This document shows, piece by piece, positions 15,279-26,332 of a stretch of DNA of 36,836 nt. The DNA comes from Gammaproteobacteria bacterium (GTDB taxonomy: Bacteria > Pseudomonadota > Gammaproteobacteria > Steroidobacterales > Woeseiaceae): the NCBI GenBank assembly GCA_013151645.1, contig JAADHU010000046.1, positions 1-36,836 on the forward strand, read 5' to 3'. The position numbers and the translations under genes are program-made. Position 1 is the first letter of the stretch. Each line of letters begins with the position of its first letter. Under the pieces are notes generated by a model. It had not been told where the DNA came from. It did no database searches and saw only the letters and a list, made by a program, of their open reading frames with translations.

Positions 15279-16472
15279 ATGTTCACAGAACTGAAGATTC
15301 CTGCCGGCCGTCGCCCGATGACCGCGAGTGAAGTGCGTATTTCGGTGATTGCCGGAAGCGTATTTTCACTGATGATCCTTGTGGAGATTCTCGGAGAATA
15401 CTCACCCGGCAAATTGAGCGTGCTGTTTTTTTTCCTGTTCTGGGTGCCAATGCTGATATTACATGAGCTTGGTCATGCGCTAACGGCCAGGCTGGTAGGT
15501 TGGCGAGTGGGCGAAATCGTCATTGGTTTCGGGCGCGATTTGTGGCAATTTCAGTTGGGCGAGACCCGGATAAGAATCAAGCTGGCGCCGGTAGAAGGGT
15601 ATGTATTGCCGGCACCCAGAGAGACCGGCTATTTAAGACTAAAGTGTATGCTGGTCTATGCGGGTGGTCCGGGCGCGGAACTCTTGCTTCTGGGTGTCCT
15701 GTTGTTGATCTTCGGCAGTGACGTTTTTTTCGACAAGTCCGGCGATGTCTATAACATCGCGTTGCAAAGCCTGGCATTGGTTATCCTGTTTGGCGCCGGA
15801 TTCAACCTGTTGCCCTTTCGCGTCGAAGGTGCTGTGAGCGACGGTCTTGGTATTATTTCCAGCCCGTTCATATCGGACGAATCCATTGAATTGCGATTGC
15901 TGACTTTCGAGTTGCAGGAAATACGCGAAATGCTGGCACGAGGAGAAACCGGGAGGGCGGTAGAGTCGCTAAAGGCCCAAATAAGAAAGTACCCTGAAAA
16001 CGACAGCCTGCAGTGGATGTTTTCGTCGGCGCTTTCAATGGACGGTCAGGACGATCTGGCGCGTGATCTCACGCGAAAAAAGCTGCTCGGCACATCTCTT
16101 ACGGACAGCCAGCGATATGCATGGCTTCATTTACAGGCACAAGTTGAACTCGATGCCGAAAAACCCTCATACCTGGTACTCGATCTAGCGTTACAAAAAG
16201 CGTTTGCGATCGTACCTGACTGTCCTGCCCTTACCGTCACCAAAGGCGCATCGCTTGTGCTGCGGGGTCAGTATGAACAGGGTGGCAATTTGATCGCTCG
16301 TGCCTGGCGACGAAGTGAAGGAAAGAGCGACGATGCCAGAATGCTCGCGTACCTGACAATCGCGGCGCACCGCTGCGGCGACCCGGGCGCGAGTGAGCAT
16401 TTCAAACAAGCATTTGAAGCAATCAATCGGTCAGCGGCGCTGCACTTGCGCGTCGACAAGTTGATTCGATAA
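15279..16472 (+). CDS. M50-type membrane zinc metalloprotease with helical-repeat C-terminal half
   Basis: This is a 397-residue membrane protein. A first helix (about 22-40) is followed by a second helix carrying the zinc motif HELGH (H62, E63, H66) in ILHELGHALTARLVGW, as in site-2-protease (M50) peptidases. The third ligand is most likely Asp188 in NLLPFRVEGAVSDG, the family NxxP...DG motif. Further helices are at about 122-146 and 160-180. After residue 200 the protein is soluble and helical, with TPR-like spacing (GRAVESLKAQIRKYPENDSL and later repeats). The TPR-like tail may recruit substrates on the cytoplasmic side. The target is unknown; cleavage of a membrane-bound regulator is the usual role of this clan. 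The start at ATG 15279 lacks a strong ribosome-binding site; ATG 15318 is an alternative. Confidence 0.82.
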   Translation: MFTELKIPAGRRPMTASEVRISVIAGSVFSLMILVEILGEYSPGKLSVLFFFLFWVPMLILHELGHALTARLVGWRVGEIVIGFGRDLWQFQLGETRIRIKLAPVEGYVLPAPRETGYLRLKCMLVYAGGPGAELLLLGVLLLIFGSDVFFDKSGDVYNIALQSLALVILFGAGFNLLPFRVEGAVSDGLGIISSPFISDESIELRLLTFELQEIREMLARGETGRAVESLKAQIRKYPENDSLQWMFSSALSMDGQDDLARDLTRKKLLGTSLTDSQRYAWLHLQAQVELDAEKPSYLVLDLALQKAFAIVPDCPALTVTKGASLVLRGQYEQGGNLIARAWRRSEGKSDDARMLAYLTIAAHRCGDPGASEHFKQAFEAINRSAALHLRVDKLIR

Positions 16473-16519
16473 ATTCTATTTTAGTCAGCCATTCTGATGA
16501 GTTGCGCGGGCCGGCTGAT

Positions 16520-17533
16520 TCAACCTGACGAAGGAGATGCCGATTGAATATGTTCCAGGATGCTCTCAAGCACAACATCGGTACGCGTCTCCAGCAGCCA
16601 GTGTCCGGCATCGAGTTCCAGCTTCCTATACGGGCCTCTGATGTACTGTGCCTGCGCGTCGACCGCAGCACGCCCCGCTGAAGGATCACGGTCTCCCCAG
16701 ATGAATAACACGGGTTTGTTAACGTTTGGCCCCGCTGGCGGCACCTTGCTTAAGCCCAGTGCGCGGTAGTAGTTGAGTGCACCGGTTAGTGCGCCGGGCT
16801 CGGCAAAGACACGCCGGTATTCCTGCGTATGCGCCGCCGGCATACAGGGGTACATCAGCGAACGAAACAGCTGCAGGTGATTAAAACCCAGCAGCAATTC
16901 TGCTAACCACGGCAGGCGAAAAAACCCGATATAGCGGCTACGCTTCCTCTGGTCCGAGTCGTTTCTAACCGCTTCCTCAAACGCGTACGGATGCGCGATC
17001 GATAACGACGACCAGGACAGGACGCGCTCCGGGCGCGCCAGCAGGACACTCCAGCCAACGGCGGAACCCCAGTCGTGCCCAACGAGGTGGAACCGATCAA
17101 AGCCCAGCGCATCCGCGACGCCTGTAACGTCGTTGAGCAGATGTTCCCGGGTATAGGCCGAAACGGCCTTCGGCCGCGCACCCGGGCTGTATCCACGCAT
17201 ATCAAAGGCGACGACGCGGTAGTCACTCGCGGCAGCGGCATCGATCAACGGTTGCCAGGCCGCCGAAGTTTGCGGAAAACCGTGCAACAGGATGATGGCA
17301 TCGCCCGTACCACCAAGGTTCGCCACCCGGGCACGAAATTTTAGCTCGCCCACCTGAATAATCGTCAGGCCGTCCGCCTGCTCGTTTGGCGCACGCAAGG
17401 AATCCAGTCCGGCGGTTGCCGCACTGTGCCGTCTGCTGCGGTCGAACGACAGGAGCGCGCCGATTGACAACACCACGGCCGCGACCAGAATAACTCCAAG
17501 CAGGCTCAAAGCGCCCCACCCGAACCAGATCAT
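16520..17533 (-). CDS. Membrane-anchored alpha/beta hydrolase, epoxide-hydrolase-like
   Basis: This is a 337-residue protein with an N-terminal membrane helix (about 5-30) and then an alpha/beta-hydrolase domain. The oxyanion-hole motif is HGFPQT (84-89). The nucleophile elbow GHDWGS has Asp154 in place of Ser, as in epoxide hydrolases and haloalkane dehalogenases. The acid is in FIWGDRDPSA and the catalytic His in DAGHWLLE. An Asp nucleophile argues against an esterase or lipase. I chose ATG 17533, which has a GGGGGG run 6-7 bases ahead, over a start 11 codons upstream. It is convergent with the M50 gene and downstream of the porin, with no operon partner. The natural substrate is unknown. 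Confidence 0.88.
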   Translation of the reverse strand: MIWFGWGALSLLGVILVAAVVLSIGALLSFDRSRRHSAATAGLDSLRAPNEQADGLTIIQVGELKFRARVANLGGTGDAIILLHGFPQTSAAWQPLIDAAAASDYRVVAFDMRGYSPGARPKAVSAYTREHLLNDVTGVADALGFDRFHLVGHDWGSAVGWSVLLARPERVLSWSSLSIAHPYAFEEAVRNDSDQRKRSRYIGFFRLPWLAELLLGFNHLQLFRSLMYPCMPAAHTQEYRRVFAEPGALTGALNYYRALGLSKVPPAGPNVNKPVLFIWGDRDPSAGRAAVDAQAQYIRGPYRKLELDAGHWLLETRTDVVLESILEHIQSASPSSG

Positions 17534-17588
17534 ATAATGCCCCCCCTTTGGGTGAGGGAGCATCATACATTCAAGCTATGACTCCTGA

Positions 17589-18830
17589 TCAGAAACCCGC
17601 TGTCAGCATTACCCACAATTTATTGGTATCCACGTAAGCGACGTTATCGGAATTGAAAAAGGCCGCCTTCAGCAACAAGCCATAGCGATCGCCGAGTTTT
17701 CTGGTGGCCGCGAAATCGATCTCGGTGCCAAAATTTGCGCTGCCAGACTCTGCCGAGAAGTCATGATAGATCGCCTTCAGCTGCCACTTCTCGACCGCCA
17801 GCTTGGCGTTGACCGTTACGTCGTTGATGCCAGCCGCCGGCGTAGCCAGGAATGTATCGGCCCAGCCCTGAAAAGCGTGCAATGTTGCCAGCGGGGTGCG
17901 ATAGGCCATGCCGCCGTTGTTGCTGTTACCGCCGAGGGACTCAATACCGACGCCTAACCCCAGGCCGTTTGACATCGCCCAGTCGACATCAACACGATAA
18001 TACGCAGCGTCATAACTGACGGGATTGTTGGCCGTGTCTGATTGAGTCGCCAGTTCGGCAACGACGGATAAGCTACCGTCCGACAAGGCTGTCTTGCCCG
18101 CCAATCGGGCACCGAAGGTCGAGGTCGAACTTGCCGCTGCATCCTTGTTATCGATGTAGTAGAAATACGGCGTAACCGACCAGTCATCGTTGAGGCCGAT
18201 TTTTGCATTCAGCAAGTGAGTATCGACATTATGATCACCTGCATCGACGGTATCGCCAAAGATTCGATTTACATTGCCGACGTAACTGTAAAAAACCTTC
18301 GTATTCGACCAGCCGTTAAATGTCAGACTCGCGCCGTCAAAAGTCTGCTCATTCTGGCGCCAGCCGACACCACCAACGTAGCGTTCGTTATCCAGCAGAA
18401 TTCTTTGCCGGCCAAAACGAAGTAGCAAATCATCGGATGCACGGTAGTCAAAATACAACTGATTCAGGTCCGCACCTTTGGGGTCGGCAACGGTCGGGTA
18501 CTGCGTACGATTGAGGCTGCTGGTCCCCTGCGCACTGTTGAAATTATTCAGCAGCACCTCACCGAGGTAGTCCATCTCGACGAAACTCGACCATTTGCGC
18601 CACTGCGCCGTCCTGTAATTCAGTCGAATCCGCAGCGTCGACGCGTTGGCATTCTTGTCGAAGCCACCCTGATCGACAAACTCGTAGCGATAGCGAAGAT
18701 TGAGATTCGCGTCTCCGGACACCATGGCATCGGTGAACGATTTGGCACCGTCCGCAGCCAGTGTCGTGAGCGGCAATGCGCTCACGACAATTGACACGAT
18801 AGCGAGCAATCCGTTTCGAAACGTGTTCAT
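17589..18830 (-). CDS. Outer-membrane beta-barrel porin in the nirS operon
   Basis: This is a 413-residue protein with a Sec signal peptide ending ALPLTTLAADG (cleavage near residue 26). The rest is short amphipathic strands with alternating polar and aromatic residues. It ends in Phe, the outer-membrane assembly signal. The N-terminal part (NLRYRYEFVDQGGFDKNA, FGRQRILLDNERYVGGVGWRQNEQTFDG) resembles the alginate-export/OprD-like porin group. It starts 27 bp after the nirS stop with a GGGAG site ahead, so it is cotranscribed. A role in passing nitrite or another small anion to the periplasm is inferred from position only; alginate export is not supported, since no alginate genes are near. Confidence 0.85.
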   Translation of the reverse strand: MNTFRNGLLAIVSIVVSALPLTTLAADGAKSFTDAMVSGDANLNLRYRYEFVDQGGFDKNANASTLRIRLNYRTAQWRKWSSFVEMDYLGEVLLNNFNSAQGTSSLNRTQYPTVADPKGADLNQLYFDYRASDDLLLRFGRQRILLDNERYVGGVGWRQNEQTFDGASLTFNGWSNTKVFYSYVGNVNRIFGDTVDAGDHNVDTHLLNAKIGLNDDWSVTPYFYYIDNKDAAASSTSTFGARLAGKTALSDGSLSVVAELATQSDTANNPVSYDAAYYRVDVDWAMSNGLGLGVGIESLGGNSNNGGMAYRTPLATLHAFQGWADTFLATPAAGINDVTVNAKLAVEKWQLKAIYHDFSAESGSANFGTEIDFAATRKLGDRYGLLLKAAFFNSDNVAYVDTNKLWVMLTAGF

Positions 18831-18857
18831 TGGTTTTTCTCCCTGCTTGCTCCTGGC

Positions 18858-21050
<2,193 letters not shown>

Positions 21051-21053
21051 TTA

Positions 21054-23273
21054 CTACCAGTTCATGTCCAGACCGACGGTCAGACTTCTGCCGGGCCGGG
21101 AAAGATTGGGAATCATGGGATCGCCGGGTGACAGGCCACGTACGTCGGACCAGACCCAGTACGTACGATCCGTGACATTGAGCACGCCGGCGCGCAGCAC
21201 AGTGCGTTCTGTCAGCCGTTGACTGACAAAGAGATCGAACACCGTATATCCGGCCGGCGTAAACAGCTCGCCCCGGCTCTCGTCTCGATCCGACCAACGC
21301 TCGGTCAGCGTCGACTTCACGCGCAATTGGCGGCGCCCGTCCCCGGAAGACCAGTTGACACCGATCACGGCCTGACCGGGTCCAACGGAGTTCAGGGCTT
21401 CTCCATTATCGCGATTTTCACCGCGCGCTTTGTAGAGAGAACCGTCCAGCGAATAGTTTTCGAACGCGCCCGCCAGACGAATGTGCCAGCCTGCTTCGAT
21501 GCCTTCGATCAGGGTCTCGCTAATATTCTGTGACTGAAACAGGATGCGGCCGGTGACCGGATCGGCGCCAAGGCGAACCTTGGTTTCGATGAAATCCGTA
21601 TATCGGGTACGAAATGCGGACAAGCGAAGGCTGTTGTTCAAACCCTGCCAGCGAATACCCAGATCGAAACCGTCCGAATTTTCAGAACGCAGGTTCGGGT
21701 TCGGTATAGCACGAACGTTAAACAAGGGAATATCGAGCCCTATGTTGGCGTCTTCATAGGGTGGCGCTCGAAAGCCATGTGAATATTGTGCGTAAACATC
21801 CGTCCCCGCCGTCAAACGATAAACGAGCCCAAGTTTGGGCGACAGATCAGTCTCGGAAATAGACACGACATCCGAAAACGGAAAGTCTTCCCGATAGACC
21901 GGGTCATTTGAGGGATTGAGGCCGTATCGATCGATGCGCAACGCCGCGATGAGCGTCCAGTCACTGACGGAAACAGCATCCTCGATATAGGCACCCCACT
22001 CCTGACTCCGACTGATCGGGAAATCACGCAAGGGAAATACTTCACCCAGCATGACGTTGGTTTGGAGTCCCGTGCCGAGATCCGTTTCAAGCCCATCACG
22101 AATTTCTTCGGTGCGCCGCTCACGATATTCGAGACCGAAGCCGATTCGGTGGGAAACATTCGGGCCCTGCAGGTTTTTTTGCAAATTCAGTTCGATACCT
22201 TGTAATTTCTGTTCGAAACCGAAAAATCGATCGATGGCGACCGGGCGCCGCGCAAGCGCACGTTCATCGAAGGTGTCTTGCGCTACGTCAGCCACCTCAT
22301 AAAAGCCCCTGACGAGTCCGGAGTCCACCCAGTCTCCCGGAGCACCAAACTCATAAACCAGACTCACAATATCCATTTGGAACTCGTCGTCACCCTCGAG
22401 CGCCGTCGTACCGCGAAACCGGCCACTACCGAGCATTGAGTTCAGGTCGGATTGAACCTTCGAGTTCTGATGCATGACGCTCGCGCGCCAGGTGTTACCG
22501 AACGCGTCGTCAGCGACAAATTTGACCAAAGCAGATCGTCGCTGATATTCGCGCAGGTCTGTATTTTCCGCTACGGCCGCCGGATCGAACTCACTACCGT
22601 TACGAAGGCTGCCGCCGAACAACAGCCCTCTGGATTCGTCACCGAGCGCAAACATGCCAGTGCCGTGCCAGCTTGAATCCGCTCCTCGCCAGTTCGTCAC
22701 CAGGTTGGCGCCACGGCCATTGCGGCCCGTCAGATCCGCCGGGTCAGGCGTCCTTATGGCAACAACACCGCCGATTGCCGAACTGCCGTACAAGGCAGAC
22801 GCCGGACCGTGCAAAACCTCAAGCTGTTGAATAAAACCGGCATTGATGAAGTCGCGCGTTGCATTAGCAAAGCTGCCAACATCAAACTGATCGCTCAGCA
22901 ACACACCGTCAACGAGCAGCGCCACCCTATTGCCGCCAATCCCGCGAATATTGATGCCTTCTGTGCCGAAACGAGTACCTGAGCTTTCAGCGTCGATTCC
23001 CGGTGCATAGCGAAAAACGTCGCTCACCGAAACCGCTAACTCAGCGCCCAGTGTCTCGCGCGAAATGACCGTCACATTGGCCGCTATCTTGCGTGCGGAT
23101 CGCGCGCCCTTGTGGGCAACCACGATAATCTGGTCGATCACGTCGTTTGCCTTTTGCTGTCCCTCTTGGGGAATAGCGGTTTCCGTCGGGGCCGACCAGG
23201 CCACAAAAGGCATGCCGAACACCGCTCCCGCGAGGAGGAAAACCAACCGCACGCACTTGACTCTCAGGGACAT
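21054..23273 (-). CDS. TonB-dependent outer-membrane receptor of the heme-uptake type
   Basis: This is a 739-residue receptor. A signal peptide ends near VAWSAP, a TonB box-like DQIIVVAH lies around residue 48, and the plug domain (about 60-170) contains INIRGIGGNRVALLVDGV and HGPASALYGSSAIGGVV. A 22-strand barrel follows, closing on LDMNW with a terminal aromatic. The segment YAQYSHGFRAPPYEDANIG followed by PNPNL matches the FRAP and NPNL boxes of bacterial heme receptors. The His usually found between those boxes is absent here. It lies 39 bp upstream of nirS on the same strand, so the two are probably cotranscribed. Heme supply for cytochrome cd1 is an attractive inference; vitamin B12 or a siderophore remain possible. 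Confidence 0.88.
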   Translation of the reverse strand: MSLRVKCVRLVFLLAGAVFGMPFVAWSAPTETAIPQEGQQKANDVIDQIIVVAHKGARSARKIAANVTVISRETLGAELAVSVSDVFRYAPGIDAESSGTRFGTEGINIRGIGGNRVALLVDGVLLSDQFDVGSFANATRDFINAGFIQQLEVLHGPASALYGSSAIGGVVAIRTPDPADLTGRNGRGANLVTNWRGADSSWHGTGMFALGDESRGLLFGGSLRNGSEFDPAAVAENTDLREYQRRSALVKFVADDAFGNTWRASVMHQNSKVQSDLNSMLGSGRFRGTTALEGDDEFQMDIVSLVYEFGAPGDWVDSGLVRGFYEVADVAQDTFDERALARRPVAIDRFFGFEQKLQGIELNLQKNLQGPNVSHRIGFGLEYRERRTEEIRDGLETDLGTGLQTNVMLGEVFPLRDFPISRSQEWGAYIEDAVSVSDWTLIAALRIDRYGLNPSNDPVYREDFPFSDVVSISETDLSPKLGLVYRLTAGTDVYAQYSHGFRAPPYEDANIGLDIPLFNVRAIPNPNLRSENSDGFDLGIRWQGLNNSLRLSAFRTRYTDFIETKVRLGADPVTGRILFQSQNISETLIEGIEAGWHIRLAGAFENYSLDGSLYKARGENRDNGEALNSVGPGQAVIGVNWSSGDGRRQLRVKSTLTERWSDRDESRGELFTPAGYTVFDLFVSQRLTERTVLRAGVLNVTDRTYWVWSDVRGLSPGDPMIPNLSRPGRSLTVGLDMNW

Positions 23274-23447
23274 TGGTTATTGAATTCTCAATTGATTGCT
23301 GCACCGCAACTTTGCCAAATCTGCGGTAGCAAACAATAGGTACGATCACCTACAGAGCACCGGCAATTGCGAATGTAAGGCACATTTTCGCTCACAGTTC
23401 GCCGGATTCGTGACGTTGGTCACATACGCTTACCGAGTCCAAAACGA

Positions 23448-23831
23448 ATGTATTCGACCCTCAAAATTATTCACGTTGGCGCGGCACTGCTGACCATCAG
23501 CGGTTTCTTGCTGCGCGGCTACTGGATGATGCACGATACGACGAAATTGCAGCAACGATGGGTCAGAGTTCTGCCCCACATTGTCGACACGGTTTTCCTG
23601 CTTGCCGGCATCGGCCTGATCGCGACGCTCCACCTGCAAGTGACGCAGAATAACTGGCTGTTGATGAAAATAGCAGCGTTGCTTGCTTACATTGTGCTGG
23701 GCACAATAGCCCTGAAACGGGGGCGCAGCCGGAGAATCAGGGTTGCCGCATTCACACTTGCCGTGCTTACGTTTATCTACATCGCCGGCGTTGCACTGAG
23801 CAAATCGACACTCAGCTGGGTCGCTTTTTAG
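23448..23831 (+). CDS. SirB2-family inner-membrane protein
   Basis: This is a 127-residue protein with four predicted membrane helices (about 2-22, 42-62, 66-90 and 98-120). The opening STLKIIHVGAALLTISGFLLRGYWMM and the LPHIVDTVFLLAGIGLI segment are characteristic of the SirB2 (invasion-gene regulator) family; length is typical. Biochemical function is unknown. It diverges from the TonB receptor over 174 bp and overlaps the hybrid-kinase gene tail to tail by 3 bases. Confidence 0.85.
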   Translation: MYSTLKIIHVGAALLTISGFLLRGYWMMHDTTKLQQRWVRVLPHIVDTVFLLAGIGLIATLHLQVTQNNWLLMKIAALLAYIVLGTIALKRGRSRRIRVAAFTLAVLTFIYIAGVALSKSTLSWVAF

Positions 23832-25408
23832 TCATTCTTAATCAGGCCCGTGGCCACGGCTTCCTGAGCCAGTTCCAGCAGCAGATCCGTGTTCACCGGC
23901 TTGCTCATCAACACACTGTTTTCGAGCGAGCGAGCATCGTCAACAACTTTTGAGGTATCGCCGCTGACGATAAACGCTGGAATATTGCGTCCGAATTCCT
24001 TGCGTATTCCGTTGACCGCTGCCACGCCCGTGGAACCGTCCAGCAGGTGAAAATCGGAGATAATCAGAACCGGAGGATGGTCGAGATGCTGCACAACCGC
24101 GCGCGCTTCCGGTGCCGATGCCGCCGTCGCCACACGATAACCTTCGGCTTCGAGCAACAAGCCCCAGGCGTTGGCTACTTTGATGTCGTCTTCGATCAGA
24201 ATGACCGTACCACTGGCATCCGAGTGAGTCATCGTACCGGTATCGCTGGTTTCCTCCGACGCACCGGCGACGTATCCACGCGCGGTAGGTACGTGCACGC
24301 AAAAACTCGATCCGCGTCCAGGGTCAGACTCCACCGTGACTTCGTGGTGCAGCAATTTAGCCAGCCGTCGTACGATAGCAAGGCCCAATCCGAAACCTTC
24401 TTTATTCGATCCCGGTGTTTTACATTGGTGAAATTCCTGGAAAATTTCCTCCAGTTGATCCGCTGCGATACCGATACCCGTATCCCTGATATCAATACGC
24501 ACGCAACCGGGCGTCTCGTGGCACGTTAACGTGACCGTGCCCTTGTCGGTGTACCGAATGGCATTGGATACCAGGTTTTGGAGAATCTCTGCCAGCAGAT
24601 TCGGATCGCTGCTCACCATGGCCGTGCAATCGTCAGCGTGGAATTCCAGCCCTTTATGCTGTGCCTGGCGCGAAAATTCTGCCGAAAAACGGCCGAACAG
24701 GCGCTGCACCGAAAAGTCCTCGATCTCCGGTTCGATCGCGCCCGCATCCAACCTGCTGATATCGAGCAATGAGTTCAGAAGGTTGGTCATTGCATCCAGC
24801 GACTGCTGCTGACTTTCCACCATTTCCAGGGCCAGCGGGTTCTTGACAGTGCGGCGCAACGCACCATGCAGCAGAGTCAATGCCTGTACCGGCTGCCGCA
24901 GGTCATGACTGGCCGCGGCCAGAAATGCCGTATTCGCTTTGTTAGCCCGTTCCGCCTCCTGGCGCGCAGCAATCAGCTCGGATTCCATCTTCTTGCGTTC
25001 GGTTACATCCCGTATCACGCTGGAAATAAACATCCCTCCCGGTTGTGAAACCGGACTCAGGCTGATCTCGACGGGAAATTCACTACCGTCTTTTCGTCGT
25101 CCCGCAAGCTCCATACCGATTCCCATCGGCCTGAGATTCGGGTCGCCGAAATAATTATTGCGACGGGCGACGTGCTGTTTCTGAAACCGACGGGGTAACA
25201 GCATTTCGATACTGTTACCAAGCAGGTCTTTCCGCTCGTAGCCGAACATTTTCTCCGCTTGATTATTAACGATCGTCATCATCGCATCCCGGTCGACGAT
25301 AATCATCGCGTCCGGTGCGGATTCGAGCAGGTTCCTGAAATAGGTTTCTGATGTATTGTCTGTTGGTTGCATAAATTGAGGGTAGCGTTGTGATTTCGGG
25401 ACGTGCAT
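23828..25408 (-). CDS. PAS-containing hybrid histidine kinase with C-terminal receiver
   Basis: This is a 526-residue cytoplasmic kinase without membrane helices. A PAS domain (about 20-140, LLESAPDAMIIVDRDAMMTIVN) ends with the PAC motif VIRDVTERK. A coiled linker leads to HisKA with the phospho-His168 in ASHDLRQPVQAL. HATPase follows with its N-box (NLVSNAIRYTDKG), G1 box (DIRDTGIGI) and G2 box (GFGLGLAIVRRL). A receiver domain (about 400-520) has Asp452 in LIISDFHLLDG. The HDLRQPVQAL variety is common in kinases that pair with FixJ/LuxR-type regulators, so 11486-12100 is a candidate partner. The PAS shows no obvious heme- or flavin-binding signature. The start is uncertain: ATG 25372 is an alternative, and neither has a clear ribosome-binding site. 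Confidence 0.92.
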   Translation of the reverse strand: MHVPKSQRYPQFMQPTDNTSETYFRNLLESAPDAMIIVDRDAMMTIVNNQAEKMFGYERKDLLGNSIEMLLPRRFQKQHVARRNNYFGDPNLRPMGIGMELAGRRKDGSEFPVEISLSPVSQPGGMFISSVIRDVTERKKMESELIAARQEAERANKANTAFLAAASHDLRQPVQALTLLHGALRRTVKNPLALEMVESQQQSLDAMTNLLNSLLDISRLDAGAIEPEIEDFSVQRLFGRFSAEFSRQAQHKGLEFHADDCTAMVSSDPNLLAEILQNLVSNAIRYTDKGTVTLTCHETPGCVRIDIRDTGIGIAADQLEEIFQEFHQCKTPGSNKEGFGLGLAIVRRLAKLLHHEVTVESDPGRGSSFCVHVPTARGYVAGASEETSDTGTMTHSDASGTVILIEDDIKVANAWGLLLEAEGYRVATAASAPEARAVVQHLDHPPVLIISDFHLLDGSTGVAAVNGIRKEFGRNIPAFIVSGDTSKVVDDARSLENSVLMSKPVNTDLLLELAQEAVATGLIKND

Positions 25409-25505
25409 GGACGGTGGAACAGTATGTCCGATACTCTATATGTAACCGATTGGAGACGCTAACCGATATACGGAAATTTACCTAAGCTCGTGCAGGCACC
25501 CCGAA

Positions 25506-26315
25506 TCAGATTGCTCGCCAAATCATACGGCCTGCCATTGTCAGCAGGAAAATCCCAAAGACCAGACTGAGCTGCCGTTGTGACAGTCGATGTGCAATAG
25601 AAACACCGATGGGTGCCGTCAGCACAGTCATTGGCGAAATTAACGCAAAACCGATCAGGTTTACGTAGCCGATGCTTCCGATCGGTAGCCGGGGATCGTC
25701 AAAACCTGCCACCATGAAACCGAGTGTTCCCGGCAAGCTGATCGCCAGTCCAAACAGTGCAGCGGTACCGACCGCCCGGTGTATTGGTTGATTGAACAAC
25801 GTCAATGCTGCGACGCTCAACGTACCGCCACCGATACCCATCATGCTCGAGACCGCACCGATACCGGTCGGAACGAAGAGAACCAGCGGCCCACGCGGTA
25901 CGTTCCGGCTGATCGTTTTTCCTTCGAGCGGCAATACCAGCTTGATTGCGATGATCAGTGCGACGCTCGCAAACACGAAATAGAGCACACCACTGTCCAC
26001 CTGGGCCGCAATCCAGCTTCCCAACAGCGCGCCTAGAACGACAAATACGGCCCACCGTCTGACGAGGTCAACATCCACCGCGCCACGTTTGTGGTGTGCC
26101 CATGAAGACGATACCGAGGTAGGAATAATTGTCGCCAGCGATGTGGCGACCGCAATATGCATGCGAATGGCTGGGTCAACCTGCAGGAATGAAAGCGCCG
26201 CATCGAGCGCGGGCACGATGACGATACCGCCACCAATACCCAGTAACCCGGCAAGGACGCCACCGACAGCGCCGGTCGCGAGCATGACGGCAGCAAGGAT
26301 GAGCAGGTCATTCAT
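25506..26315 (-). CDS. TauE/SafE-family anion exporter
   Basis: This is a 269-residue inner-membrane protein with about eight helices in two repeated halves. Each half carries the family Gly-rich motif: GLLGIGGGIVIVPAL (about 24-38) and SSMMGIGGGTLSVAAL (about 155-170). Family members export or import sulfite, sulfonates or sulfoacetate. It is the last gene of the fabA-fabB-fghA-tauE run, 17 bp after fghA. The substrate cannot be told from sequence; no sulfur-metabolism genes are near. Confidence 0.88.
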   Translation of the reverse strand: MNDLLILAAVMLATGAVGGVLAGLLGIGGGIVIVPALDAALSFLQVDPAIRMHIAVATSLATIIPTSVSSSWAHHKRGAVDVDLVRRWAVFVVLGALLGSWIAAQVDSGVLYFVFASVALIIAIKLVLPLEGKTISRNVPRGPLVLFVPTGIGAVSSMMGIGGGTLSVAALTLFNQPIHRAVGTAALFGLAISLPGTLGFMVAGFDDPRLPIGSIGYVNLIGFALISPMTVLTAPIGVSIAHRLSQRQLSLVFGIFLLTMAGRMIWRAI

Positions 26316-26332
26316 GCATTCAGCCCGGGATC

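Noticed and set aside
16485-16518. Weak inverted repeat TCAGCC / GGCTGA between the convergent M50 and hydrolase genes as a terminator
   Set aside because: The stem is only 6 bp with a 22-base loop and no T-run.
23279-23292. FNR/DNR-like box (ATTGA, 4 bases, TCAAT) between the TonB receptor and the SirB2 gene
   Set aside because: The TTGA and TCAA halves are 4 bases apart where an FNR-type box needs 6, and it lies almost on the receptor start codon.
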